Shown piece after piece: positions 1 through 9,177 of a DNA stretch of 64,000 nucleotides. The stretch lies in NCBI RefSeq assembly GCF_003651245.1, contig NZ_RAPE01000001.1, forward strand, positions 186,001 to 250,000, given 5' to 3'. The notes below the pieces were generated by a model. It was not told where the DNA came from. It saw nothing but the letters and a program-made list of their open reading frames with translations, and did no database searches. How positions within the stretch are numbered: position 1 is the stretch's first letter; every line of letters begins with the position of its first letter. The position numbers were made by a program, and so were the translations under genes. Source of the stretch: Roseovarius spongiae. Lineage in GTDB: Bacteria; Pseudomonadota; Alphaproteobacteria; Rhodobacterales; Rhodobacteraceae.

Positions 1-1964
1 AGCCCGTAACGCGCGCGCCCCGGTTTCAGCGTCGAGAGCCGGGTGAAGAAACAGAAATCCAGCAACTCCGCCGCGCCCGGCCCGATCACCTCGATCTTGC
101 CCAAGGGCGAAGCGTCGTAGAGCGCGACCGTTTCACGCGCGACGCCCGCCTCGCGCAAGGCCGCCTCGGCCTCGTCGTCGCCGTAATGCGCGGGGCGCAG
201 CCAGCCGCCGTACTCGCGCAGCTGCGCGCCCGCGGCGCGATGCGCGCGCTCCAGCGTCAGACGGCGCGGCGGGTCGAAAAGCTGCCCGCGCCGCCGCCCG
301 GCGATCACCGTCAGCGGCACCGGCAGGAAGGGCGGGCGATAGGTGGTCGTGCCGGTCTCGGGGATGGAGCGATCGGTCAGCCCCGCCATCGCCGCCAGCC
401 CCGCGAAATTCGACGTGCGGCCCTGGTCGGTCGCCATGCCAAGCGTCGTGTAGCGTTTCAGGTGCTCGACCGACACGAACCCTTCGCGCTGTGCCAGCGC
501 GACGTCCTTGAGCGTGACGTCGTTCTGGAAGTCGATCCATTGCCGCCCCGCGGCGTCCGGGTCGGGGCGCATCGGCAGCACGCCCCAGTCGCCCGCCGCC
601 TCTGCGCGCGGCGCATTGCCCGCGCCGCCCGCCGCCGCGTGTCCCTCGGCCAGCGCGTCGGCCAGCGCGAAGGCGCCGTTCGCGGCGCCGGCCACCCGCA
701 TCGACGCGCTGCCTGCGCGCGGGATCAACGCATCGCACTCCGCGTCCCAGTCAAGCCGCCCGCCCGCCTGCATGAAGATATGCACCGAAGGCGTCAGCCC
801 GCCCGAGACAAGCAGCGTGTCGGCCTCCTGCAGCACCCCGTTAAGGCGCACGCGCGCCACCGCGTCGCGCCCTTCGGCCCCGGTCACGCGGGTCTCGCGG
901 CGCAGATCGACCCCTTCGGGGGCGTCGGGCGTATCGCCTCGCGCGTCGGCCAGCGTCACGTCGCAGCCCGCGCGCGCCAGCGCCGCCGCCACCGGGTAGC
1001 TGCCGTCATTCCCGGTCGCCAGAACGATGCGCCGCCCCGCCACCGCGCCATGCAGGGTCAGGTAGCGCAGCGCCGCCTCGGCGGAGATCACGCCGGGCAG
1101 GTCGTTATTCGCGAACCACAAGGGCCGCTCGATCGCGCCGGCGGCGAGGATCACGTCGCCCGCGCGGATGCGCCACAGCCGGTCGGGGGCGCCGCAGCGG
1201 CGCTCCCACGCGGCGTATAGCCCATGATCGAACGCGCCCCAGAGCGTCGTGCGGCTCAGGATCTTTCCGCCCGCGCGCAATATCCGCTCCTGCGTGTCGG
1301 CGCACCAGTCACGCCACGGCCCGCCGTCGATATCGCCGCCGCGCCAGCGCAGGCTGCCGCCCGGCGCATCCCCGTCGTCGATCAACCACACGGCGCGGCC
1401 CGCCCGCGCGGCCGCCCGCGCCGCCGCCAGCCCCGCGGGCCCGGCCCCGATGACCAGCAGATCGGCGCGCGCGTTGATCTGCGCGCAATCGGCGGGCGGC
1501 GCGTTGGCCGGGTCCAGCCGCCCGAGCCCGGCCATGCGGCGGATCATCGGCTCCCACCGCATCCAGCCGCCCGCCATGAAGGTCTTGTAGTAGAACCCGG
1601 CCGGCAGGAACCGGTTCAGCCGGTCGAGCAGGCGATGCCGGTCGCGCGCCGCCTCGGGCCAGGTGTTGACCGAGCGTAGCGCAAGCCCCTCGCGCAGCGG
1701 CTCCAGCGTGGCGCGCAGGTTCGGTGTCGTGACGCCGCCCTCGGTCACGTCGACAATCGCGTTCGGCTCTTCCGCGCCCGCCCCCCAAAGGCCGCGCGGG
1801 CGGTGATACTTGAAGCTGCGGCCCAGCACGCGGCGCCCCGACGCCAGCAGCGCCGAGGCCAGCGTATCGCCCGCGAACCCGGTCACGGCGTGGCCGTCGA
1901 ATGTGAAGCCAATCGGCCTGTCGCGGTCGATTTCGCCGCCCCTGTCCAGCCGCCAGCCGCTCAT
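1..1964 (-). CDS. soxA: Sarcosine oxidase alpha subunit, partial (C-terminus outside window)
   Basis: Large subunit of heterotetrameric sarcosine oxidase, which oxidatively demethylates sarcosine to glycine and transfers the methyl carbon to tetrahydrofolate. Only about 654 N-terminal residues of a roughly 1000-residue family are present. The N-terminus (GFTFDGHAVTGFAGDTLASALLA, read in pieces) is the ferredoxin-like domain, followed by a dinucleotide-binding glycine motif GAGPAG near residue 173. The C-terminal folate-binding GcvT-like domain would lie mostly beyond the edge. The ATG at 1964 overlaps the soxD stop as ATGA, so translation is probably coupled. The order soxB-soxD-soxA is canonical, and soxG is expected just outside. 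The call rests on domain layout plus neighbours. Confidence 0.92.
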   Translation of the reverse strand, partial: MSGWRLDRGGEIDRDRPIGFTFDGHAVTGFAGDTLASALLASGRRVLGRSFKYHRPRGLWGAGAEEPNAIVDVTEGGVTTPNLRATLEPLREGLALRSVNTWPEAARDRHRLLDRLNRFLPAGFYYKTFMAGGWMRWEPMIRRMAGLGRLDPANAPPADCAQINARADLLVIGAGPAGLAAARAAARAGRAVWLIDDGDAPGGSLRWRGGDIDGGPWRDWCADTQERILRAGGKILSRTTLWGAFDHGLYAAWERRCGAPDRLWRIRAGDVILAAGAIERPLWFANNDLPGVISAEAALRYLTLHGAVAGRRIVLATGNDGSYPVAAALARAGCDVTLADARGDTPDAPEGVDLRRETRVTGAEGRDAVARVRLNGVLQEADTLLVSGGLTPSVHIFMQAGGRLDWDAECDALIPRAGSASMRVAGAANGAFALADALAEGHAAAGGAGNAPRAEAAGDWGVLPMRPDPDAAGRQWIDFQNDVTLKDVALAQREGFVSVEHLKRYTTLGMATDQGRTSNFAGLAAMAGLTDRSIPETGTTTYRPPFLPVPLTVIAGRRRGQLFDPPRRLTLERAHRAAGAQLREYGGWLRPAHYGDDEAEAALREAGVARETVALYDASPLGKIEVIGPGAAELLDFCFFTRLSTLKPGRARYG

Positions 1965-2227
1965 GCTCTTCTCCCCGGCAGGGTCTCGCTGCCCTTTACT
2001 TCGCGCGTGAGCGTGTCGCGCGTCATCACGAAATACTCGCCGCAGGTCAGGTGCAGCCAGACCTCGCGCGCCTCTCCCCTGGGCGCCTCGTTGGCGTAGA
2101 GGTACGCGGCCCAATCCTCGGCCGACACCTTGTCTGCGGGCTCGGGGCGCGGCTTGCCCGCCTCGGTGGCGAAGTGGAACTCGCGCTCATCGCGCGGGCC
2201 GCAGAAGGGGCAGGGGAATATCTGCAT
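1961..2227 (-). CDS. soxD: Sarcosine oxidase delta subunit
   Basis: Small zinc-binding subunit of heterotetrameric sarcosine oxidase, 88 residues, normal for the family. It starts MQIFPCPFCGPRDEREF, giving the first zinc-ligand pair C6/C9, and carries HLTCGEYF later with the remaining ligands; W/Y-rich AEDWAAYLY in between is also typical. It sits between soxB (12 bp gap) and soxA (4 bp ATGA overlap) in one operon. Its role in the complex is structural, next to the alpha subunit; it has no catalytic site of its own. Confidence 0.94.
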   Translation of the reverse strand: MQIFPCPFCGPRDEREFHFATEAGKPRPEPADKVSAEDWAAYLYANEAPRGEAREVWLHLTCGEYFVMTRDTLTREVKGSETLPGRRA

Positions 2228-2239
2228 GGCTCAACCTCC

Positions 2240-3490
2240 TCAATGCGCGATGCCGGACCCGGCGGCTTCGTCGATCAGCCGCCCGCGCGCAAAACGCGTC
2301 ACATCGAAGGGCGCGCTGATCTCGTGGTGTTCACCCGTGGCCAGCAGATGCGCGAGCAGCCATCCCCCCGCGGGGATCGCCTTGAACCCGCCGGTGCCCC
2401 AGCCGCAGTTGACGAACAGCCCCGGAACCCCGACGGGCCCGATGATGGGCGAGCTGTCGGGAACGACGTCAACCACCCCGGCCCATTGGCGCAACAGTTT
2501 GAGCTGCCCGAAGGCCGGGAACATCTCGAGCAGGCCCGAGGTCACGGTCTGCTGCGCGGGCAGGTTGCCGCGCTGGCCATGGGTCGGAACCCGGTCGAGC
2601 CCGCCGCCAAAGACCATCTCCCCCTTGTCCGATTGCGAAACATAAGTGCCCGTGCCGAGGTAGAGCAGCACGGTGTCAAGGCAGGGCTTGACCGGTTCGG
2701 ACACGAAAGCCTGAAGCGCGTAGTCGTGGATCGGCAGCGTGACCCCCGCCTGCGCCGCCAACCCCGGTGTCGCCCCCGCCGCCGCCAGCCCGACGCGGGC
2801 GGCGCGGATCGGGCCCCGGTCGGTTTCGACGCCGACGCATGCGCCGTTCTCGATCAGCAATTCGCGCACCGCGCAGTTCTCGACGATATCGACGCCCAGG
2901 TCGCTGGCCGCGCGGGCGTAGCCCCAGGCGACCGCGTCATGGCGCGCGATCCCGGCGCGGCCCTGCCAGATGCCGCCCTGAAGGCGGTGGCGCGCGTCCT
3001 CGGACTGGTTGACCAGCGGCACGCGTTCGAGCGCCTCGTCGCGGCTCATCAGCGCGCCGTCGACGCCGTTCAACTGCATCGCGTTGGCGATGCGGGTGCA
3101 GATCTCCATCTGCATCGGCGTGTGCGCGGCGATCAGCATGCCCCGCTGGCTGAGCATGACGTTGTAGTTCAACTCCTTCGACAGCCCCTCGTAAAGGCGC
3201 AGCGCCAGATCGTAGAGCGCCACGCTTTCGGGGTGAAAGTAGTTCGACCGGATCACCGTGGTGTTGCGCCCGGTGTTGCCGCCGCCGATCCAGCCCTTCT
3301 CAAGCACGGCGACCCGGCGCAGCCCGTGATTCTTCGCAAGGTAATAGGCGGTGGCGAGACCATGCCCGCCGCCGCCCACCACGATGGCGTCATATTCCGC
3401 CGCCGGCGTCGCCTTGCGCCAGGCGGGGCGCCAGCCGCGATGGTTCTTCAGCCCCTCAAGGGCCAGCGTCAGGGCGGAATATCGTTTCAT
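2240..3490 (-). CDS. soxB: Sarcosine oxidase beta subunit
   Basis: Catalytic flavoprotein subunit of heterotetrameric sarcosine oxidase, 416 residues. An FAD-binding glycine motif VVGGGGHG lies at residues 37-44 (DAO superfamily). The segment GIARHDAVAWGYAR (about 181-194) aligns with the region carrying the histidine that holds FMN covalently in this family; H184 is the candidate. The ATG overlaps the stop of the upstream TetR gene (ATGA), so the regulator and the enzyme are translated from one message. Length and start agree with the family (MKRYSALTLALEGLKNHRGW). Confidence 0.95.
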   Translation of the reverse strand: MKRYSALTLALEGLKNHRGWRPAWRKATPAAEYDAIVVGGGGHGLATAYYLAKNHGLRRVAVLEKGWIGGGNTGRNTTVIRSNYFHPESVALYDLALRLYEGLSKELNYNVMLSQRGMLIAAHTPMQMEICTRIANAMQLNGVDGALMSRDEALERVPLVNQSEDARHRLQGGIWQGRAGIARHDAVAWGYARAASDLGVDIVENCAVRELLIENGACVGVETDRGPIRAARVGLAAAGATPGLAAQAGVTLPIHDYALQAFVSEPVKPCLDTVLLYLGTGTYVSQSDKGEMVFGGGLDRVPTHGQRGNLPAQQTVTSGLLEMFPAFGQLKLLRQWAGVVDVVPDSSPIIGPVGVPGLFVNCGWGTGGFKAIPAGGWLLAHLLATGEHHEISAPFDVTRFARGRLIDEAAGSGIAH

Positions 3491-4134
3491 CGCTCTTTCA
3501 GCGCCTCCGCATGGGCTCGCAGCTTGGCCGTTTCCTCCGCGCGCGCGGCCTGCCCGGTAAAGCCGAGAATATAGCCGTCAATGCGCGACAGACGTTCGTC
3601 CAGCGGCTCGGCCAGGTCCAGCGCGTAATAGCCGATCTGCATGAAGTAAAGGATGCGCGCCCGCGCATCGGCCTCGTAGGGGGCAAAGCCGTGGCGTTCA
3701 AACATCGCGGCGATGGCGGCGCAGCGGGCCGCGTCGCTGCGATCGATGACGCGGCGCACGTGGCCCTCGCGCCGCGCCCATTCGCGCACCGCGAAATCCA
3801 GCTGGTGATTGAACAGCGATGGGTCGAGGAAACAGTGGAAAAGATTGCAGACGGATGCGGTGATCGTCGGCGCGGGCATCTCGGCATGGGCGATCAACGC
3901 GCCGGTATTGCCGCTTTCCCATTCCTTCAGCAGCGCGTCGAGCAGATCCTTGCGGCTCTTGAAATACCAGTAGAAGCTCGACCGCGACACGCCGAGGCGC
4001 TCGCTGATGGGCAGCACCTTGACCTCGGCCACGCCGTCGCTGACGAGGATGTCCATCGCCACGGTGAGCCAGTCGGCGCGCGTGACCTTGGTGTTGCCGC
4101 CGGGGCGGGGGGATTTGCTGTCGTCGGGATCCAT
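3487..4134 (-). CDS. TetR-family transcriptional regulator
   Basis: A 215-residue TetR-type repressor. The helix-turn-helix is about residues 39-60, with the family signature SRSSFYWYFKSRKDLLDALL. A proline/glycine-rich N-terminal tail of about 15 residues precedes it. It is embedded in the operon: 8 bp after the MttB-family gene and overlapping soxB by ATGA. That position suggests it controls methylamine or sarcosine use, perhaps with autoregulation, but no operator can be assigned to it. The ligand is unknown. Confidence 0.88.
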   Translation of the reverse strand: MDPDDSKSPRPGGNTKVTRADWLTVAMDILVSDGVAEVKVLPISERLGVSRSSFYWYFKSRKDLLDALLKEWESGNTGALIAHAEMPAPTITASVCNLFHCFLDPSLFNHQLDFAVREWARREGHVRRVIDRSDAARCAAIAAMFERHGFAPYEADARARILYFMQIGYYALDLAEPLDERLSRIDGYILGFTGQAARAEETAKLRAHAEALKER

Positions 4135-4142
4135 CTGCGTCC

Positions 4143-5675
4143 TCAGCTTTCGGGGGGCGCGCCGCCCTCGGCGCTGCGCCGCGCGATGAAGGCGGTAAGC
4201 GCCTCGGCGCGTTCGGGCGGGACGTCAAGCGGCGCGGGATTGTCCAGCAGCGCCTGCCAGATGCCGGTGGCGCGCGTGCTGGCGTCGCGCGCGCCTGCCT
4301 CGGTCCAGGCGCCGAAATTCGACCAGTCGGCGACCAGCGGCTCGTAGAATGCGGTCGCGTAGCGTTCCATCGTGTGCGCGCAGCCGAAGAAATGCCCGCC
4401 CGGCGCCACCTCGGCCAGCGCGTCGAGCGCGAGATCGTCCTCGGGCATATCGGCGCACAGTTCGGCGAAGGTCTGCAACACTTCGAGATCGGTGATGAAT
4501 TTCTCGTAGGACACGCTCAGCCCGCCCTCGATCCAGCCTGCGCCGTGCAGCACCACCGTCGCCCCGGCCAGCACCGCGCCCCACGCGCTCATCTGCGTCT
4601 CGTGCGCGGCCTGCGCGTCGTTGATGTTGGCGGCGCATCCGGCGGCGCAGCGCCAGGGCAGGCCCAGCAGGCGCGCCAGTTGCCCGGCCCCGAGATTGGC
4701 CCTGACCTGCTCGGGCGTGCCGAAGGCGGGCGCGCCCGATTTCATGTCCACGTTCGACGCGAAGGCGCCGTAGCAGACCGGCGCGCCGGGGCGGGCGAGC
4801 TGGGTCAGCGTGATACCGGCCAGCGCCTCGGCATGGGACAGCGTCAGCGCGCCCGCCACCGTCACCGGCGCCATCGCGCCCATCAGGCAGAAGGGGGTGA
4901 CGATCACCATCTGCCCGGCGCGGGCAAAGTCGATCAGCCCCAGCGCCATCGGGACGTCCAACTGCCGGGGCGAGTTGGTGTTGACGATGGTGTAGCACCA
5001 CGGCTCGGCCGCGAAATCGGCGTCCGACAGTCCGCGAAAATCGCGGATCATCTCGAACCCGTCCTGCACCTGCGGCGTGCCGCGCGCGAAGATCACCGGG
5101 AACTTGTCCGACAGGGTCAGCTGCGCCTCGAGCGTGGCGTAATGGCGCAGGTTCAGCGGCACGTCCTGCGGCTCGACCAGCGGGGTGAGCATGTGCAGCG
5201 CGTCGAATTGCTGGGTGAGGATGGTCAGTTCGCGGTAGTCGCGCAGGTTGGCGGGCCGCCTGCCGCGTATCAGGTCCGTCGCGTGCGGCGCGCCCGCCCC
5301 GGCCTCGAGCGTGAGAACGCCCAACTCCATCAGCACGTCACGGTCGCGCGCCCCGGCGCGCAAGGTGAAGGAGCGCGGCGCGCTGGCAAGCGCCGCTTCG
5401 ACCATGTCGCGCCCGATGCGCACCATCTGGCTCGCGTCATCCACCACCGCGCCGCCCGCGCGGTAGAGCGCGCGCGCCTCGGGCAGCAGCACCTTCATTC
5501 CGAGGTTTTCGAGCACGCCGAGCGCCGCGTCATGGATCGCCCCGACGCGGTCCTCGGAGAACACCGGGACCGGCGGGAAGGGATTTCGCAGGTGGCGGTA
5601 ATCCACCTCGCGGGCCGGCGCGGTTTCACCCCCGCCGCGCCGCCGCCCCCGTCTGCGATCGCGCGGTCCGGTCAT
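4143..5675 (-). CDS. MttB superfamily methyltransferase (non-pyrrolysine, trimethylamine/quaternary amine type)
   Basis: A 510-residue member of the trimethylamine methyltransferase (MttB) superfamily. Known members move a methyl group from trimethylamine or a quaternary amine such as glycine betaine to a corrinoid protein. No in-frame amber codon interrupts the frame, so it is the version without pyrrolysine. The start at 5675 overlaps the stop of the DMGDH-like gene (ATGA); longer upstream extensions are Arg-rich and read from inside that gene. No corrinoid protein or methylcorrinoid:folate methyltransferase is visible in the window, so the methyl acceptor is unknown. Context (DMGDH-like and sarcosine oxidase) points to N-methyl amine catabolism. 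Confidence 0.85.
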   Translation of the reverse strand: MTGPRDRRRGRRRGGGETAPAREVDYRHLRNPFPPVPVFSEDRVGAIHDAALGVLENLGMKVLLPEARALYRAGGAVVDDASQMVRIGRDMVEAALASAPRSFTLRAGARDRDVLMELGVLTLEAGAGAPHATDLIRGRRPANLRDYRELTILTQQFDALHMLTPLVEPQDVPLNLRHYATLEAQLTLSDKFPVIFARGTPQVQDGFEMIRDFRGLSDADFAAEPWCYTIVNTNSPRQLDVPMALGLIDFARAGQMVIVTPFCLMGAMAPVTVAGALTLSHAEALAGITLTQLARPGAPVCYGAFASNVDMKSGAPAFGTPEQVRANLGAGQLARLLGLPWRCAAGCAANINDAQAAHETQMSAWGAVLAGATVVLHGAGWIEGGLSVSYEKFITDLEVLQTFAELCADMPEDDLALDALAEVAPGGHFFGCAHTMERYATAFYEPLVADWSNFGAWTEAGARDASTRATGIWQALLDNPAPLDVPPERAEALTAFIARRSAEGGAPPES

Positions 5676-8092
5676 CCCCGCACCGCGCGCCCCTCGGGGT
5701 CGTAGGGCGAGGGGGCAATGACGCGCGCGGCGCGTTCGTCGCCCACGACATGCACCGAAAGCTCGGTCCCCTCGGCGGCGGCGTCGCGGTCGATCAGCGC
5801 CATCGCCAGCGATTTGTCGAGGCAATGCGCATACCCGCCGGAGGTGACGAACCCCACCATCGCGCCATCCTTCCAGACGGGCTCATAGCCGCTGGCGTCC
5901 GCGCCGTCGGCGTCGACCTCAAGCGTGACCAGCAGCTTCGCGGGGCCATCGCCGTCGCGTTCGGCCAGTGCCGCGTCGCGGCCGATGAAATCGGGCTTCT
6001 GCCAGTCGATCCAGCGATCCATGCCGGTCATCGCGGCGGTGTAGCCCTGGGTGAATTCCGCCGACCATATGCCGAAACTCTTTTCAAGGCGCAGCGACAG
6101 CAGCGCGTTCATCCCGATCTCGCGCAGGCCCTGTTCGGCCCCCGCCTCGATCAGCATCCGGCGCAGCGCGACATGCTCGCTTGAATGGCAGTGGATCTCG
6201 TAACCCAGCTCACCCGTCACCGAAAGCCGCCCGACCTTGGCGCGGATCAGGCCGATATCGAATGTGCCGCAGCCCATGAAGCGCAGTTCCGACAGGTCCT
6301 CCTCGCAGAGCGTTTGCAGGATGTCGCGCGATTTCGGCCCGGCGATGGCGAAGCCGACGGTATCGTCGGATATGTCGCGCAGATGCACGTCCCCGAACAG
6401 GTGATCGCGGAACCAGCGCATGTGCCACGCGCGCAGGTAATAGGACCCCATCAGCCAATAGACATCGTCGCCCGCGTCGTTCGGCCCCCAGTTGAACACC
6501 GTCAGGTCGCCCTTGAGCCGCCCGTCATGGCCCAGCATCGGCGCCAGCCGCGCGCGCCCGCGCGCCGGCAGGCGGCTGGCCAGCAGACGGTCGAGCGCGG
6601 CCCCCGCTCCGGGTCCGCTTATCTCGAAACGCGAAAACGCCGTAATGTCGAGCAGCCCCGCCGCCGACCGCGTGGCGCGGCATTCCGCGCCGACGATGTC
6701 ATGCGCGTTCGAGCGGCGCAGAGATCCCTTCTCGCTGAATCCCTCGGGCGCGAAATAGAGCGGCGTCTCAAGGCCGTAGCTGACCCCCCAGCGCGCGCCC
6801 GCAGCGCTCATCGCGTCATGCGCGGGGGCCATCTTCAGCGGCCGTCCGGCGGGCAACTGTTCGTTCGGGTAGGTCATGACGAACCGGCGGCTGTAGAACT
6901 GCCCGGTGGTCTCGCGGATGAACCGCTTGTTCTGCGCGTAATCCCCGAACCGCGCCACGTCCATGCCGAAGACGTCCGCCTCGGGTTCGCCGTGGATCAT
7001 CCACTCGGCCAGCGATTTGCCCACGCCGCCCCCTTGCAGGAAACCCGCCATCACCGCGCAGGCGCACCAGTAGCCGCGCTTGCCCGGGACGGGACCGACC
7101 AACGGGTTACCGTCGGGCGCGAAGGTGAAGGCGCCGTTGACCCAGCTCTTGACGCCGACCTCCTGCAACGCCGGGTAGCGCTCAAAGCCCTTGATCAACT
7201 CGCCCTCGATCCGGTCGGTCTGTTCCTGGAACAGCTCCATCCCGTAATCCCACGGCGCGCCGTCCAGCGCCCAGTGCTCATGGTCGATCTCGTAGATGCC
7301 CAGCAATACGCCCTTCTGGTCCTGCCGCAGATAGGTGAACCCTTCGAGGTCCACGGTCATCGGAACCTCGAAGTCGAGCGATTCCAGCGCCGGGATCGCG
7401 TCCGAGATCAGGTAGTGATGCTTGAGCGGCGCGACCGGCAATTCGATCCCGGCCATGCGCCCCACCTGCTTGGCCCAGAGCCCGGCGGCGTTGACCACGT
7501 GCTCGGCCTGCACCGTTCCCTTCTCGGTCACGACTTCCCAGCCTTCGGCGGTCTGGTTCAGCTCCAGCACGCGGTTATGCTCGATCACCTCGGCGCCGTG
7601 GTTGCGCGCGGCCTTGGCGTAGGCGTGGACCGTGCCGGTCGTGTCGACATAGCCCTCGCGGTCGGCCCACATGCCGCCCAGCAGCCCCTCGGTCGACATG
7701 ATCGGGTTGAGCTCGCCCGCCTCCTCGGGGGTGACGAGGCGGCAGTCCTCGATCCCGATGGATTGAAACACCCGGTAATTCGCCTGAAGCCAGTCCCAGC
7801 GGTCGGGCGTGCCCGCCATCGTCAGCCCGCCGGTCATGTGCAGCCCGATCGACTGCCCGCTTTCGGCCTCGAGCTGGCCCAGCAGGTCGATGGTGTAGCC
7901 CTGCAACGCCGCGATGTTCGGATCGGCGTTGAGCGCGTGGATTCCTCCCGCGGCGTGCCAGCTCGACCCGGCGGTCAGCACCGAACGTTCGATCAGGCAG
8001 ACATCGCTCCAGCCCATCTTGGCCAGATGGTAAAGCACCGAGGCGCCGACGACGCCCCCTCCGATCACGACGACACGGTAATGCGATTTCAT
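5672..8092 (-). CDS. Dimethylglycine/sarcosine dehydrogenase-like FAD protein with GcvT domain
   Basis: An 806-residue DMGDH-type enzyme: N-terminal DAO FAD domain (dinucleotide motif VVIGGGVVGASVLYHL near residues 8-23), middle FAO domain, then folate-binding GcvT and GcvT C-terminal domains (about residues 420-800). H46 in AGSSWHAAGG matches the histidine that carries covalent FAD in dimethylglycine dehydrogenase. The start at 8092 was chosen because GAGGGGGG precedes it; a longer open frame reaches into the adjacent LysR gene in another frame. It is first gene of the operon with MttB-like, TetR and sox genes. Exact substrate (dimethylglycine, sarcosine or another N-methyl amine) cannot be told from sequence alone. 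Confidence 0.9.
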   Translation of the reverse strand: MKSHYRVVVIGGGVVGASVLYHLAKMGWSDVCLIERSVLTAGSSWHAAGGIHALNADPNIAALQGYTIDLLGQLEAESGQSIGLHMTGGLTMAGTPDRWDWLQANYRVFQSIGIEDCRLVTPEEAGELNPIMSTEGLLGGMWADREGYVDTTGTVHAYAKAARNHGAEVIEHNRVLELNQTAEGWEVVTEKGTVQAEHVVNAAGLWAKQVGRMAGIELPVAPLKHHYLISDAIPALESLDFEVPMTVDLEGFTYLRQDQKGVLLGIYEIDHEHWALDGAPWDYGMELFQEQTDRIEGELIKGFERYPALQEVGVKSWVNGAFTFAPDGNPLVGPVPGKRGYWCACAVMAGFLQGGGVGKSLAEWMIHGEPEADVFGMDVARFGDYAQNKRFIRETTGQFYSRRFVMTYPNEQLPAGRPLKMAPAHDAMSAAGARWGVSYGLETPLYFAPEGFSEKGSLRRSNAHDIVGAECRATRSAAGLLDITAFSRFEISGPGAGAALDRLLASRLPARGRARLAPMLGHDGRLKGDLTVFNWGPNDAGDDVYWLMGSYYLRAWHMRWFRDHLFGDVHLRDISDDTVGFAIAGPKSRDILQTLCEEDLSELRFMGCGTFDIGLIRAKVGRLSVTGELGYEIHCHSSEHVALRRMLIEAGAEQGLREIGMNALLSLRLEKSFGIWSAEFTQGYTAAMTGMDRWIDWQKPDFIGRDAALAERDGDGPAKLLVTLEVDADGADASGYEPVWKDGAMVGFVTSGGYAHCLDKSLAMALIDRDAAAEGTELSVHVVGDERAARVIAPSPYDPEGRAVRG

Positions 8093-8147
8093 GGCGGCCC
8101 CCCTCGATGCGCTGTCGGGGCCGAGCATATGCAGGAAGGCGCGAAGC

Positions 8148-8157
8148 TGTCTAGACA
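8148..8157. promoter_or_regulatory. Candidate GntR/HutC-type operator upstream of the DMGDH-mttB-sox operon
   Basis: Perfect palindrome TGTCTAGACA centred 60 bp upstream of the DMGDH-like ATG, in the 92-bp gap after lysR. The core GTCTAGAC fits the GTnTAnAC pattern of HutC-subfamily GntR regulators and is identical to the core in the two hut operators of this window. On the minus strand TAGACA inside it resembles a -35 box, with CATATG 16 bp further on as a possible -10. Confidence 0.5.
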
Positions 8158-8184
8158 TTACTGTCCATTGGGGCGGGGAAGCCT

Positions 8185-9123
8185 TCAGGGCGCCCCGACA
8201 AGCGGCGGCTCGCCCGGCGCGTTCCAGTCCTCGGCGGTGATCCAGTCGCAGAAGGTCGCCACCGCCTCGATCCGCCGGTTGGCGCGCGGCAGCACGAGGT
8301 AGAAGCCGGGGATGTCCGCCGCGTCCATGTCCTTCAGCGCGTCCTCGCCCAGCGGCGCGACCAGCCGGCCGGTTTTCAGATCCTCGCGCAGATCGATCTC
8401 GGAAACCAGCCCGACGCCAAGCCCGTTGATCGCGCCGCGGCGCATGGTGGCCGCGTCCTGGAACTCGATCTCGCCCGCGGGATCGCAATCGCTGTTGCCC
8501 AGGTGGCGCAGCACCCGGCTCCAGAGATCGCGCGACAGCGCCGGGTGCAGAAGCGTCCGCCCGGTCAAATCCTCGGGCGTCGAGATCTCGCGCGCCAGCG
8601 CGGGCGAACAGCAGATGATCTTGGGGTCGCGCACCAGCAGCGTGACGTCGTGATCCTTCCACGTCCCGAACCCCCACTGGATCGACACGTCGACCTCGTC
8701 GGCGTGGAAATCGGGCAGGTCGATCATCGTGGTCAGGCGCAGATCCGCCCCCGGCAGCCGTTCGCGGAACCGGTCGAGCCGCGCCATCAGGAAGCGGGTC
8801 GCGAAATAGGGGCTGACGTTGATATTGATCCGGTTGCGGTAGGGCGCCTTGGAAATGCGCCGCACGCCTTCGGCGAACTCCTCGAACCCGGCTTCGACGT
8901 AATGCGCCAGCACCCTGGCCTGTTCGGTCGGCTCGATCACCCGCCCCTTGCGCCGGTAGAGCGGCGCGCCGAGGATGTCCTCCAGCAGCTTGATCTGCTG
9001 GCTCACCGCCTGCGGCGAGACCAGCAATTCATCCGCCGCCGCGCGAAAGCTTCCCTTGCGCGACACCACCCAGAACACGCGCAGCGCATTGAGCGGGATC
9101 ATCCTCAGTGACGGGTTTCGCAT
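8185..9123 (-). CDS. LysR-family transcriptional regulator (GcvA-like)
   Basis: A 312-residue LysR regulator. The N-terminal winged HTH is clear (LNALRVFWVVSRKGSFRAAADELLVSPQAVSQQIKLLE, split here for reading, about residues 11-48), followed by an effector-binding domain. An alternative start is the ATG at 9102 (MIPLNALRVF). It lies on the same strand as the genes on both sides, 54 bp after the FAD oxidoreductase and 92 bp before the DMGDH-like gene, so it could act on either operon. The inducer is unknown. Confidence 0.88.
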   Translation of the reverse strand: MRNPSLRMIPLNALRVFWVVSRKGSFRAAADELLVSPQAVSQQIKLLEDILGAPLYRRKGRVIEPTEQARVLAHYVEAGFEEFAEGVRRISKAPYRNRININVSPYFATRFLMARLDRFRERLPGADLRLTTMIDLPDFHADEVDVSIQWGFGTWKDHDVTLLVRDPKIICCSPALAREISTPEDLTGRTLLHPALSRDLWSRVLRHLGNSDCDPAGEIEFQDAATMRRGAINGLGVGLVSEIDLREDLKTGRLVAPLGEDALKDMDAADIPGFYLVLPRANRRIEAVATFCDWITAEDWNAPGEPPLVGAP

Positions 9124-9177
9124 CTCCGGTCTCCGGCGGCGGGCAGGGCGGCGCCCGCCTGTCCGGGGCGGGACGCG

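Noticed and set aside
186-1220. Long plus-strand open frames opposite the soxA gene and opposite most other minus-strand genes
   Set aside because: They are Arg/Pro/Ala-rich antisense shadows expected at this G+C, without ribosome sites or recognisable domains.
4143-5675. Possible pyrrolysine-type MttB
   Set aside because: No in-frame TAG interrupts the gene, so it belongs to the non-pyrrolysine branch.
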